NCBI GenBank assembly: GCA_026874595.1
Contig: CM049315.1
Location: forward strand, 39,198,164 to 39,262,163
Reading direction: 5' to 3'
From: Sipunculus nudus
Lineage: Eukaryota; Annelida; Sipuncula; Golfingiida; Sipunculidae
DNA length: 64,000 nucleotides
The notes below the pieces were generated by a model. The model was not told the origin of the DNA. It saw only the letters and a list, made by a program, of their open reading frames with translations, and ran no database searches. Each line of letters starts with the position of its first letter. Positions within the stretch are counted from its first letter, which is position 1. This document shows positions 22,256 to 36,111 of the stretch, piece after piece. The position numbers and the translations under genes were made by a program.

Positions 22256-23590
22256 TCATAATAAATATTTCCATACTATGTCCCCGGGCCATTCTCTCCA
22301 TGCTTTATGGTTAAGCATTGGTTCGGTTGGATTTAGACTTGCAAATGGACGGTAGTTTTTCGAGTACAGTAGCTTTATCATATTTTCAATTCTGTTCAGT
22401 TCCAAGGCGCCATCTTTGTATCGTGTAGAATCAAATGAACGGTACATTTCCCATTCCATGAAGATTACAGGAATAAACACACGCTTAAAGAGGGTTTCCA
22501 CGTGGGCAAATGCAAGGTGCTCATATCCCTGGATATCTACCTTCATTATCGCCCGGTCCAAAGTCAGACACTCCAAGATATCATCCATCACTATTGTCTT
22601 GACGCCAGTATTTGTGACCACGTGATCACTACAGTTGCCGAGGCAGTTCACTTGATTTAAGTGCACCCTAGTGTCACCTAAATTATACGAGTTCTTCTTA
22701 ATTAATCCCTCTGTTCTTGTATCTGCGATCGCGTTTTGTAAAATCGTGATGCGGTCTTCAAAATTGTTCAGTAGAACCGATTTGTAGAACCGATGGACGT
22801 GAACTGGATACGGTTCTACGGCTAAAACGGTTCTACCCATCGCTGCAGCCGCCAGGGAAAAATAGCCCAGATTGGCCCCTATGTCAATGAGACCCAGTTC
22901 CTGGTCTCTCAGCAGGAGATCTCTCATTGGTATATACAGGTGGCGCTCCCAGTGGCCGTTTATGATGATGCTTTTGGAAATGTATATATCTGATGCTGGA
23001 TCGTGAATGCATATTAGGAATTCTGGGTAAATTTTTGTTTTAACACATAATTTGTCCACTGCTATTTTCTGCACATTTTCGTGGAAAATATTTACACGTG
23101 ACCTGTCACGTGACTCTCTTCCTTTTACAGTTGCTGCATAATACTGAGAAAAGTAACCGATCCAATAGCTCAGAACGAGGAAAAGTACTACCACGTAGAA
23201 CCCCAGCAAAATTCCTGTAATATGGAAAATTTATTATTTTAACTCAATATCGACCAGACTAACCGACTAAGGGTTCATCTGTATAAATTCTTTTCTTTTA
23301 TAATATTTAAAGACAAACTGGCAACGATGGAAAACTAAAATAAATTGGTATTTGATACGGTCAGTCATTGTATTAAAAAGGACATAGGAACATTTTTTTT
23401 AAATTTTCATTATTTATTATTGATTATTCGAGAGTTCGTTACTAAAAAAAACAAAAACAAACACGTATGCATATCTTTGTATTGGTATATATCTTTATAT
23501 CAAACTCTACAGACCTGGTTTTTATGATAGCAAATTATAGCATATTACAGCAAAGATGACGGTATTACCTCGTTTGTAAACAGCTTTCAT
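22256..23590 (-). CDS. FkbM-family methyltransferase, membrane-anchored, two exons
   Basis: Exon 1 is 23590-23569 (MKAVYKR plus one base, donor GTAATA) and exon 2 is 23214-22256 (acceptor ATATTACAG), giving 326 aa. The large exon alone has no ATG at its start (it opens with TTG), so the small first exon supplies the start. Residues 9-30 are a hydrophobic signal anchor, suggesting type II topology with the enzyme domain in the Golgi lumen or outside. The SAM-binding motif DIGANLGYFS is near residue 118, the acidic VEP is near 141, and KVDIQGYEH, typical of FkbM proteins, is near 232. FkbM enzymes are SAM-dependent methyltransferases, often O-methylating sugars or polyketides; the substrate here is unknown. 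It lies on the minus strand between the kringle gene and GH10 A with no sign of shared regulation. Confidence 0.88.
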
Positions 23591-23796
23591 CTTTGCTCGC
23601 TGACTTCACATACTGTGAGGGTGCGATGACGTCACCGATAGGTAACAGGACAAGATCGTATACACCTGAAAAGTAAGGACGGCGTTTTATTAAATGGTGA
23701 CGAGAGGTTATATTTGAATTGACTTGAAATGGGTTAGAGATAATTTATTCTACCGAATAACACTGACGTATGCTTTAAACATAATGAGTATAGACA

Positions 23797-24073
23797 AGGC
23801 CCATATGAAGATCTGTTGCTGGGCTACCAATCTGCAGATGGGCAGCCCAAATACTGATGCACTGCACTGCAAACACACATCAATAAAATGAAATTTAGTA
23901 ATGTTAAGTGTTTGGCGAATAAAAACAGTATAATTACTTTCCAAATAATATAGAAATTGTTATTGGGCCAAGCCCATCTGCAGATGGGCTAGTGTGTTTG
24001 CAGCGCAGTGCATTAGTAACTAGACTGCCCATCTATAGACGGGGAGCCCAATAACGGGTCCTCATATGGGCCT
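23797..24073. mobile_element. Foldback element with long inverted arms, ~277 bp
   Basis: The outer ends AGGCCCATATGA and TCATATGGGCCT are inverted copies. Inner segments also pair: TGCACTGCACTGCAAACACAC on the left matches the complement of GTGTGTTTGCAGCGCAGTGCA on the right with one change. Several CATCTGCAGATGGGC palindromes occur within. There is no coding capacity. It lies about 200 bp upstream of the FkbM gene start. Confidence 0.65.
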
Positions 24074-24155
24074 GGCCTATCGGCAGATGGACCAGATTCG
24101 TAAATTGGCTCCAACATAAATAAGCATACACACCTTCGTGCATATAATCATATTA

Positions 24156-25295
24156 CAGTAGAGCGCCGCATTTCCGAATGCCGAATTTTCGAAAATTCGT
24201 TTTTCCGAAAATTAAAATTGGAAACAGAAAATTTAATCGTATTTCCGAAATATATTTCAAATATGTAAATACCTTAAACGAATATTTGTAATTACGAGTC
24301 ACAAGGCCTGCAGTCATGTGTTAAGCCCAGTGTTGACCCTAATTAATTAGTTCTAGACCGATGTTGTCGCCTTGGCAAAGATGTGAAAACCACAGCTAGC
24401 ACCTCAACGCTCGGCCCTCTGTACCCCTAGCAAGCGACTGAGCAGTTTATTCAAAAGCACTTACGCCAAAATAAAAAAAATGTATGGTTCTCAGGCACTT
24501 TTTTCAGAAATCAATGCGTGCGGGCGCTTTTTTTTATTTAAAATTTTTTTGGTATGTTTCGATAAAAATATCAAATGATAAGGAAAAAGCATGAAAATAA
24601 CAGTTTTATTTTGCTAAATAAGTAAAAGCACTAAAAAACAAAGGAAATTGTATGGTTTTATCTTCTTGAAAGAAATTTCGGAGCGGCAGCATCTCAAACT
24701 TGGAAAGTTTTTTTTGAAAATCAAAATGAAAATTTTTGATGCGGGGGTTTAAAATTGATGCGGGCGGTGCCTGAGAACCATACCTAATTTTTTTTGGCCT
24801 TATATGTAACAACCGCATCTTGTTTGTACTCAAGCAAGCATAGTTCGTCGATTTGGGACAGGATGTCAGGCCAAATAACTTAGCAGTTTACTCACATCAG
24901 CATTGGTGAGGAATAATTCATTAAGCGCTTGTGCTCGAGCAGATTTAATATGTCTGAGTCTTCAATTACGTAGATAAAAAAAACACCGTGTTCCTTGGCG
25001 ATGTCATTTGACCTTTCCCGTGAATTTGATGAAAAAGTAGCACGCACGTATCCTTAAAGGAGGTTAGTCAGATTTTTGCCAATTATGCTCAGCTATAATC
25101 CAATATCTTTTATGTCCTTGTCGTCAATTACGAATATAAAAAAGAAACACCGTGTTCCTCGGGTAAAATGACTTTTAGTTAATCATTAACTGTAGTACAA
25201 ACTTGCCGATAGACCCTTGTCCGTACTTCCGAATGTTCGCTTTTACGAACAAAAAGCTTGTCCCTCGAAGCTTTCGGAAAAACGGCGCTCTACTG
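24156..25295. mobile_element. pogo/Tigger-like non-autonomous DNA transposon, ~1.14 kb
   Basis: The ends are CAGTAGAGCGCCG and CGGCGCTCTACTG, perfect 13-bp inverted repeats continuing as TTTCCGAA similarity. Both are bounded by TA, the Tc1/mariner/pogo target. There is no intact transposase. A different inverted-repeat element is nested inside at 24462-24803. Confidence 0.75.
24462..24803. mobile_element. Short inverted-repeat element, family copy 1 (nested)
   Basis: Terminal repeats contain TATGGTTCTCAGGCAC at the left and GTGCCTGAGAACCATA at the right, followed by an A/T run and GGCC. Inner sequence around ATGATAAGGAAAAAGCATG matches, in inverted orientation, the copy at about 34977-35343. 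It lies inside the pogo-like element, so it inserted later. Confidence 0.6.
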
Positions 25296-25297
25296 TA

Positions 25298-26454
25298 TTT
25301 ACCATTTTAAAGCCTAGAAATGCCGAACTCCATTTATACTGATTAATAGGTATTGACATAAATAATTTTTTAAATCCTTCCCGCCATTCAGATTTAAATG
25401 TAAAATTTATATATATAAGTACAGTATTACTTACATAACTTCTTGTCGTCCTCAGAAACTTGATAACGTTTGCCTAATGAGCCACTTGCACGATATGGTA
25501 CGAAAGTACACCATAAACATTACCTGACTGTAAGCCTCACATAAAATGCGGTGGTTTTCATGCAGTGATCCGTGCACTGCTTGTCACGCACAAATGATAG
25601 CAATTGTATTAGCAGAATACCTGGTAAACGGACAACTAACGCCGGTAAATAAACAGGACATAATACGATGTGACATTGAATTAAGTACAAATGTACTTCC
25701 AAATACTATTCCCTGTGTAAAGTTTCAAGCTGACCCCCCCCCCCCCCCCCCCCACACACACACACTGTTGTATTTACTACCCCCGTTATCTTGGTAAGCT
25801 TGATTTCACATTACTTACGCCAGGGCCTGTTACTCTAGCCCCCTGCTAAACTAACACAAAGATGTAGAATTTCCCCGATGCGTTTATCTGCTAAAAGATA
25901 CCTAAGGGCACTAGTTGTAGGAGATATCCTAATAACACACAACTCGGTGGTGAAACTATTGGTCAGTTGCTGAAATAAATTCCTGACAATATATCTGTCC
26001 ATATCTCAGTGTTTTATCTATTACATTATCATTACGCAAAATGACTGAAATGTTTAGGCATTTCATGAAATGACTGATAACACAGATTGACTATAACAAA
26101 TACATGTATATAATGAACTAATCATACGGTGTGGGAAGAAATCGGTTTCATGCTACTGCGGAGTTAATCTGAAATTGATTTCGTCCTATGTGGGTTGTCT
26201 AAAGGCGAGTTCAAGTTATCGGGTAGTAATATTAAACAGGGGTAATTCTAAACCGCGACACCAGTATGTAATCATAGTATGTACGCCGATGTTTCAGCAG
26301 TGACTGATGCAATATACCTCGAAATGGTTTTGCCTTGTCACTCACAAATGTTGCTAAAGCTGTTTCCATTTGTGTGTAAATGAATACGTGCGTTAAATAT
26401 CCCTCATAGTTATGAGAGGTGTCCAACCGACCAACAGAAAAACAGGCAGACATG

Positions 26455-26525
<71 letters not shown>

Positions 26526-27871
26526 CGATGACAGCCGTAGGGCCGATTCTCATTCACATGGTCTGCGTGAAATCCGGAATTCCCGATAAATGACGTCACG
26601 CTAGCATAATTTTGGGGAAGGCTTCTTAGATCCACTGCACCACTGCAACCTCTTCTAGTTGACACATTTTCGTATATACCCGCACGGCTATTTTAGGCGT
26701 ATACGCACATACGCGAACATAAAAACCCAGTCCACTGGTTTTGTCGTAGAGGCCCACCAGGGACACAAAACACGTGTTCGTCAACGTGTAAATATGCGTT
26801 TAAATCTAATAGTGTTTATGTGAACGAAGAGCAAAATGACGTCAGTCCTGCAACTTTTTTGTTGTTGTTGTTCTCTATACGAATAGAAACATCTGCACAT
26901 TACTTTTTATAGTTTTGCACCATCACTATCGCAGCCTGCATGATGGTCAGCTCGCTGGTGGCAGGTGAGAATCTGTCAAGAGTAACAACTCACGTACCTA
27001 AACCAGTCCGACAGTCGTGGAGAGAGCATCAACTTAAACGTAGAAAACATTTGAGTAAACCAGTCAAAGCGATGGCGTATGCAAAATATTGCCGCATTAA
27101 AAAATTGATAATTCTCAATATGGACAAAATATGGATTACGGAGATTGAATATTTGTTTATGTATCTTTCTATCACATTTCTATATTAATTGTCTTAGTAC
27201 CAGGTTTATGTCGGGTTTGTAATAGCATTGGTTCCCTGATAAATTTTAGATAAGGTGTTCGCATTATGACCTTGGACAATATTTGCAAAGTGTGAATTAG
27301 GGCCAACATTCACAAAAAAAAGTGTTACTCCTGTTTTACTACCTGGAGGTTCTCAACCTTGTCTAGTATATGTTCTATAGAACTCGGGGTTCCAATTTCT
27401 TACCATTTTCATCTTCTCTTCGTTATACGGGACTGAATAGTTAATTTATGTTGTTCTAGAGATAGGGTGTTCATAACGGCGGTTTTTTTATCAGAGTATC
27501 CGTCTCTTCCTTTGACATGTCTGCCTTCCACCTAAGATTTCAAGATAAAGGTGTTCGAAACACAAATTGGGTTGATACTTTAAGCGAATGCGTAATAAAC
27601 ATAATGATGGGACAAATGAATTCCCAGGATACGTCCATGGAATGCGAAAACCTGTCTATTGTATAATTATGAGGAACACCATAGAATTGAAATGTTATTT
27701 ATGGTTAATTAACAAGTTGTACAATCCAAGAGACATTGATTGACGATAATTGAAGATATAGAGAAACATAAGTCTTCTTATATTTTAGATGTAACTAATT
27801 AACACTTATATTATAATACATCCCACAAGATAAAAAAGACCCCTTTAATTAAAATAATACAGAATCAGATT
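25298..27871. other. Intergenic stretch, no gene seen
   Basis: It contains a C run followed by (CA)n near 25734-25764 and a (TA)n microsatellite at 26458-26523. Short ORFs have no recognisable features. The end nearest 27872 should hold the 3' untranslated region of GH10 gene A; an ATTAAA-type signal occurs on the minus strand about 25 bases past the stop. Confidence 0.4.
26458..26523. repeat. (TA)n microsatellite
   Basis: About 33 uninterrupted TA units, intergenic between the FkbM gene and GH10 gene A. Confidence 0.9.
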
Positions 27872-30800
27872 TTACACATCGACTTCAACAGAGAAAGTGC
27901 CTTCTCCGGACGGCATTGTAAAGTTAATAGTTTTTACAGCAATGCCATCCACTTTGACAGTTAGGCGGTAATCTCCATGGAAACCTCGCGTGTTCATCAC
28001 ATCCACGTTATTGGTCGGTTTCAAAGTCACGTGAGTGCTCCAGGTCTCCTTAACAAGTTGCCGGTACCGAACTCCAGCTTCGTTTAACTAGCAAAAAAAA
28101 AAAAAAACAAATATCAAGTTAACATATAGTTGTTAATAATACCAATTATTGGTATACAATCATCATGTAAAGTTAATGACTCTTATATTGTTGTTTCCCT
28201 ACTTTGAAATTAGTATTATACTAATTGTCGCAAAACCCGTATACTCATGATTATTAGTGTGCTCTTTTCATATGGTTACGTTATACCAGCATTATTTGGT
28301 AGGTGCCTTAGATCACATAGGTATTTTGTATTGTTTCATATCGTCTATGTCTCAGATTTGAAGTAACATCGATCCCAGGATTGTCACCATGAACATTATT
28401 GAAAAGAAAAATATGGCTGTTAAGTGTATTCTATTTAGACAAGTATTTGCGATGGCGTGAATGATCCGTATGAAATGAACATGTGTTAACAATTTACGTG
28501 TATTTATGTGTATATAATTTACCACAATATCCGGGCCTTCAGCGAGAGCCGCCTCTGGTTTCCAGTGGGCTCCGTCCCAGAATCCCCACACCAGCACGGC
28601 CTCTATTGACGGGTGACTGAAGTACAAGCGCAGCAGGTCCTCGTAGGCGTCGGCGCGTTTGGTGCGGTTCGGATCAGGGTAATCAAACTCGGTTATCCAG
28701 GTGGGAAGACCCAAGGATGACATGACGCTCAGTCGGTGCTTCATTTTTAATAATAAAACACATTCTTTTAGCAAATATAATGAAAATGGATGTCAATTTA
28801 ATTATATAAGTGATTAATTAGTATTTTTTTTCAGCAAAATCGGGCACTTTGAGAGAGAGGGAGAGAGAGAGCGAGAGAGAGAGACAGGCAGGCAGAGAGA
28901 AAGAGAGAGCAAGAGAGGGTGAAAGAGGGAGAGGGAAAGAGACAGACAGACCGACTGACAGAGAGAAACAGACAAAGAGAGAGACAGAGTGACAGAGAGA
29001 TAAAGAAAAGAACTTTCCTTGAATTGTCTGTCAGCTATATTCCTTCATGATGACAATTTTTTTAGTTTGTGTTAATTAATTTGTTGTATTTAATGTCACT
29101 TTGCAAAATGGCAACCGGCTTATTTGATCGGTAACCATTTGAATGAGTGTAACTTCTACTTCTCCCCTTCTGCTTACCGAGATCAACCCGATATCGAAAC
29201 CTTGACCCTGGTGACTCTGAATACCGATCCCATAGACCGGCACCTCTTGCAGCTGCGCGTGCTCGATCTGGTGTCTGTATGCCTTGAATAATCGTAAAAA
29301 CCAGGTGATGTTGTTACCAATTATGATGTTTTATGAACATTTATATACATAAAACGTAAATATAAACTGTAACATAACATTTATTCGATGATATATTATT
29401 TGGAAATAGTACTATTCGTCTTTTGTAAGTACAGTATTTTTCCGCAAGGGGGCGCTGATCCGAGAAAGAAACGACGAAACGCAGGTGTAGCCTAAAGTGT
29501 ACCCAAAATTACGCAAAGCGTACTTTCGAACAGCGTGTATAGGAACCCCCACTTTTACTTCTGCGATCTGTCTACGTCGGGTTCAGAAACTTATAACATG
29601 CTCTATCTTTTGCGCCTGCACTATAACCGACGAACACGCAGCATACTATCGCATACGTGACTATGACGTAACGCAGACGCAGCGTTTTATGTACAACTAG
29701 CTTTATGTTAACGCCATATCGGCCCTCTGACATCACGACCAGATTACTGGCCTGCCAAGTAGCCTTGCCAACCCGATAACCATAGCCTACTTAGTCGGGT
29801 GGTCACGGGTTGTTTTATGTGTACGAGAATTTACACTGAGCACACGTGTAAACAACCTTATGACACCCATCTCTTTTCTTCTTCAAAGTATGGATTATAT
29901 GTTTAAAATATCTTTTACACTTCTAAGATGAGACCAGAATAAAATCACCATACCAGAATAAAATCACAACGTAATTTCTGATACACACCGTGCGATTTCC
30001 TCTCGTCGCAAGCTTAACGCAGGCGTATGACAGAATATCCATGACAACATGACAGTCATGCTTCTGAAATAAACTGACGGGCCTGGACCCATCGTTTTCA
30101 GTTAATTCAAAATCGATTTTGGGATGGCAGGCTGTCGCTAATGACAAAAGTATGCGCGAGATATTTAATTGCGCGTTTACCCTGAGTTCCTTACCTAACT
30201 GCTGTCACTGAAATGCATCTCACTAAGTACTGCACAATGGGCCATGGATACTGTAGTATTTACAAAACCAGGGGAAATACTCCAAATTTATATATCCCTA
30301 GTAAAACCAGTATCTGCACCTGTAGAAAAATGTGTAAAATGTATATTGCTTCCCGTCCGTACTCACGTGAGTGCTGACTCCATAGTTAACGATATTGTAG
30401 TCATTGAAGAACAACTTGACGTCACCATCGACACCATGGACCTCCCTGAACATCTGCTCCGTGAACCAGGGATCACCAGTTTTGTTTTCAAAGAATGGAC
30501 CCTGAAGGACCTCGCTGTTTACATCCCAGGACCACAACCTTAAAGAAAACATTGTAAAGATTAACTATATGTATAATCGTACTAGGCGATGTCAAGTAAT
30601 GAAATTGTCAAGTAATTAAGTAATTAATGAAAAATACTCTATTGTACATACATGTAAATTTAAATAGCAGCAAGGTTATGCATTAAGAAAGTGCATGATG
30701 TACATGGAGACACAATCACCACTGGAAAAAGGCAGTATTTAAATTACCTATTGGAGATAACACTTTATATTTAGAGTAATAGTTCTAGTGTTAAACTGCA

Positions 30801-33800
30801 GAATTCGATATACATGACATGAACAAATGTCATTATGTGGATTAGTTATACATTCTGCCGCCAGATGGGAGCGCGTATGATTCTAGTTGTCCTTTCCATA
30901 CCAACAAGACAACCGTGCACAGGAGTGACTGACTCACTGACGTCCATCCATGTACTGCGTTCTACTTATTTTAATTATTTTACGCGCAAATATTGATGCA
31001 AACTGCCTATTCAGAGTCACATATTTTACAAGAAACTTATTTTTATTTTTTTAATGCTGGATGCTTAAATTATCTATATATTAATTAGGGCTGTATCAAT
31101 ATATCGATATATCGATACGAATCGATACACGACGTCGATACGATAACCGAAATATGTTGCATGCTGTATTGGTCGTATCGATTGCTTGCTAATGAATAAC
31201 ATTCCAACCCTAACTTTACATATAACGATGACGATATATATATCTAAATGCACTGCATCCTATATAATTGTTGCTTTGGCTTTAAAGACTTAATAAATGT
31301 ATATAAGCATGCACGTCAGTACTTCCATGACAAGCAGGCGCATGTGAGCGATAATAGGAGCGATAATAACGATTATTTTTATTAATGAAATCGATATTCA
31401 CATCACATATTGCTGCTAGGAACAAGGTACATTCACGTATATATCCTTACTATAAATATGTCATTTAATCTCTATTTTTTAAATTACGCAGCCGGTCATA
31501 GGTTACTCGGAACTCCCGCGTTCGACATCAGATGTCCAATAAATGGTTAAAGCCTGGGGACAAATCCTGTACAAACAAGAGAGTGACTAATGGGATTCAT
31601 ATTCACAGGATAGTACAAAACTGTGTTAATACATGACATAAAAAACAGCCTATGATCTTCCCCACAAAATGCAATAAAAAATGTGTGTTCGGGGGGGGGG
31701 AGGGAGGGGGGAGGGGGGGGGGAGGGGGGAGGGAGGGGGGGGGGAGGGGGGGGGCTAAGGGCTTAAAGAAGATCGAGATTTTGCTAGTCTTGATTCTATA
31801 GATTTTTATAATTAAAGGCAACTGGTTAGTTTATTTATTTAATATTAAGCTTTAGCTGCTTAACTGCATAGTATAATTAATATGTTGTATGTTAAAATAA
31901 AAAAAAATAAACATATAAAAACAAGAAACAGAGCTTTTATTAAGAAATGATATACAAAGAAAAATGAATTGTATCGTCAATACGTATCGGTATCGAATTA
32001 ACTGTATCGCAATACGTATTGTACCGGAAGAGGCGGACCGATACCCAGCCCTAATATTAATAGCCTAAGACGATTTTTGTGATTTTTTTGTATCTCCTCG
32101 GATACCACCGTACGAATTGCCCTGATTTTCGACATAAATATGCTACGGGTTTGTCCAAAGAGATTTCATCCACTTTCATTTGCAATATTTGCGTATTACA
32201 TGCATAAAAATAATTTTGATATTTGCTCCCCCTCGGGCTGCTCTTATCTTTGTGCCTTAGGGCCCGGTAACACATTGGCCATAGAGTGTGTGAGGTGTTT
32301 TACTCCGGGGCCCTATACTCCGGGGCCCTATCTGGGGGTTTCGTACATTTCGCAGTCACAGGCCCGAAATAATCCCCATCGGCGATCCTTTAACAAAAGG
32401 GGGATCTTTGGAAGAATTGTTTTGCAGGCCTTCGTGTTAGTTGCACGAAGTGGGCTCCTTCTTGCGACCCACCTCACATGATCTAATATGTTTGAGTGCA
32501 CATCAACCAGGAATCCGTGATGGTTGTAAAGTCGCTAACAGTCGCATAAAGTCCAGGGCCTCGCATGCGACTGAGGTCCTTAACAATATTTCACCAAAAC
32601 ATGTAGGCCGACTATGTAATAGATGTAAAGAAAATGTTAACCAAATTCACGTCGTGGATGGTATAGTGTGATGTGAACACGTGTGGAGTGGCACCACCAA
32701 AGTTGTAAACACATAATATTGACTTAAATGTTTTAAAAATCGAGTTTTTTTTCTCATTACTGCCACACTAATGTAAAATTCCTGTAAAAATGTAAATTTT
32801 ATACGTTGGTCCTGGTATTTGTGTGTTTTACATGCATGTGCCATCTCATTTTTAATTATGTTTATGTAATACTCTTTGTTTTTTTTTTTAACTGTTTATT
32901 CTTTCATTCAGTATGTATGCTTATTGCGTATAAGTCCTTGCCATCTTTTTTATTATTTTCACAAATAAAACTGGTATTTTGACATTTTCTTCAACGGTCT
33001 ATTCCATGGACTGTTTCTTTTGTATGTATATGTGATATTGTTGATCAGTTTCTCATGTTAAATGGTACAGACATGTGTAGGTGACTATTTGTCAAACACC
33101 TCGACCAAATGTACGGCACGAAACATGTTCTCAACGCTGCTCCGAAAGATGTTTTATAAAACACCATACAAATAATGGATCTACATATTAATAGCGTAAT
33201 GCGATTTGTGTGATTTTCCGTATCTCTGGATTTCCGGTGGATTTCCGATACCACCCTACGGATTGTCGTAAAAAAACACATACACACAAACATATTAAAA
33301 TTCTTCAAACAGGTGTATGTCACAATGCTAATTAAGCACATAATAATGTTGGAGTTCACTTGACCTTTTGAACATCAAAGTGAGTTATAGATGTATGACA
33401 TTATGACAAGCTGGTAATTGGTTCTTCTCCCGGAGTTGTTATTCCAAGGGCAATATTTAGACACTAATAATAGGGGACGCCCAACACATGGAATGTCTGA
33501 TTTTGTAAGCACAGTTAAATGCATAAATGACCAACTCAATTATCTATTACCAAGCTTGGCTTTTGTAAACGTATATTTTCAATCTTAATTTATTTATTTC
33601 TTTGTGAGTGAAAAATGTTACCTAAAGCAATTCGCGAACATTACATGCTTGCAAAGGGTTGGACATTGCCAATTCCCAAAAAAATTGAGTTTCGGAAAAA
33701 TACCATGTTCTACAGTACCTTAATATACCACATATGCTAGAAATATAACTATTTTTTTTTATAAAAGTATATGATTGTTTGGCTTTCTACAAGAAAACCT

Positions 33801-36054
33801 TTGATTTAAGTAACATTATGTAAATGAACATAAATTTGAATTATAAACAGTCTCACCTGCCTTTGAAGCGATCGACCACTCCATCAATTCGTTTCGTCAC
33901 TTCCGCCCTGACTTGATTTTCATCCATCGGTTTCAGCCAATCAGGAACGTATTGTTCAACACCCCATGTCACGCAATGACCTCTGATGAGTATTCTATTG
34001 GGCAAAGTTATTTATATGTGTGTGTGCTCTTTGTTAAATCTTAAGTTATATAGGGTTTGGAAATAAGGGATCGTTCACTCCGTACGTCTCTGCACAACCA
34101 CAACTATGTTAGGGGAATGACAAAAGCCATACAACAATATAGCTTATTATTCTATTTTAGAATATGTCCCAATGCACATACACACTAATATAAATCTGTG
34201 TTTGTTCCATTGTTGGGTCGCGGTCTGCTTATTGATATTAGAAATCCATTTTTTAGAGAACTGGAACCAAGAATTGTGTGTACATTTCCGGCCATTTCCT
34301 ACTCTGCTATATACTCACTTATTTACCATATGCCTTGCTTGTGTCAATTTCATCTTGAACCATAATACAGAGATCGCTTAAATATATTTTGTGAGTGCAT
34401 GCTTCCGTACGTTAATCGAATCTTCGAAAATATGAATATGCTACGTATGTAGGTCTTACCCATGACTTCGGAGAGCATTAACCGCATTCTCCGCTCGGGC
34501 ATAATCAATGGTCCCCTGTAAAGATTGTTGAAAGAGATTATAATAATAATCTTATTGGCTTAATCTGAAGATTTTTTTGTTTTAAAATAGACACAAAAAC
34601 TGCAGTGCGGTTAAGGGATGGTTCATTAATTACTCTAAATATAATTTATTATATCATTATATTTAAGGTTAATATTAATATACAAAATGCAGAATTACGC
34701 ATGCAAATTTGAACTAATATATTTACATATCCTGATTGACTTTTTTCAAGGTTTTATTTAATCAAAATTAACATTTCAATCAAATTTTGCACCATCACTG
34801 GTTCCATCTGTTTCCACTTCAGCGCGTTCTCCAACACTGCCCATTCGAAGAGGCTGTAGTATGTTTCCTGGTACTTCCGTGAGGTGGCGTCAGTGCCGAC
34901 AATAAGGTTAGAGTTGATAGCGGATCCAAATCCGAACTCATGGCGAAGCAGCTTTACCTAAAAAAAAGACAGAGTGATCTTTGGTCAAAAATATAAAAGG
35001 TGCAGTTCTCAGGTATCGCCCGCGTCAATTTTAAAACCCCTGCATCAAAAAATTTTATTTTGATTTTCAATAGAATCTTACCAATTAAGAGCTCCAACCG
35101 CTCGAACATTTCTTTCAAGAATATAAAATCATACAATTTTTTAAAAAATTCCTTTGCTTTGTAGTGCTTATACTTTTTTAGCAAAATAAACCTGTTATTA
35201 TCATGCTTTTCCCTTATCATTTGATATTTTTATCGAAACATACAAGAAAAAATTAAAAAAAAAATAAAATAAAAAACCGCCCGCCCGCATTGATCAATGA
35301 AAAAAGTGCCTGAGAACCAAACCTTATTTTTTTTGGCCTTACATATTGCTTATTGTCCGTCTGTCTCATGATGTGTTTATACTTTCCTCATCGTTCACAC
35401 TTATACTAGCTATCTTTAAAGTGTACAGTATATTTATGTAATTTTGTGATATTTTTAGTAATTTTTTATTGTGTCTGTCAAAGTTAGATGCACACCTTTA
35501 TCTAAACATACAATTGCAACTGGTGCTAGCACCTGGTGGACGAATCTTGTACTATGAGGAAGGAACGAGTTGAGGCACTAAAAGCGCAGTTGATTTCTGT
35601 TAGATAGTAACGTTTGCGTAGGTCTAGCTTTCTCAGCACTCCTATATTTTATCTTTATGCTACACATGTGACTGTTGTTAATGAAAAACGAGGTATTTCT
35701 AATGTCTATAATCTATTGAACAATCAGTAATACCAATAAAGTTTTCTCGCCGTTTTGATATAGAAAAGAGAGTTTTGTTAACTACATTGCATATACGTTA
35801 TAAAACTTTCACATTTTTATGATAATGATGATGAATATTATTATTTTTATTATTATTATTATTATTATAATTATTATTATTATATTATATCATTATAATT
35901 AAGCATTATGAATGAAAATCTTAACCATAAAAAATTAACCATAGTGAAATTAGATATGAGGTGGCTTTAACGATGACTTACCTCAATATCGACGAACTTT
36001 GGATCAAAACTAGGATTCATAACCAATCTGAAACAATATCAATATATTTAACTA

Positions 36055-36111
<57 letters not shown>

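Noticed and set aside
30244-30543. Plus-strand 99-aa ORF
   Set aside because: Antisense to GH10 gene A exon 9, which carries the WDVNSE catalytic motif in the other direction.
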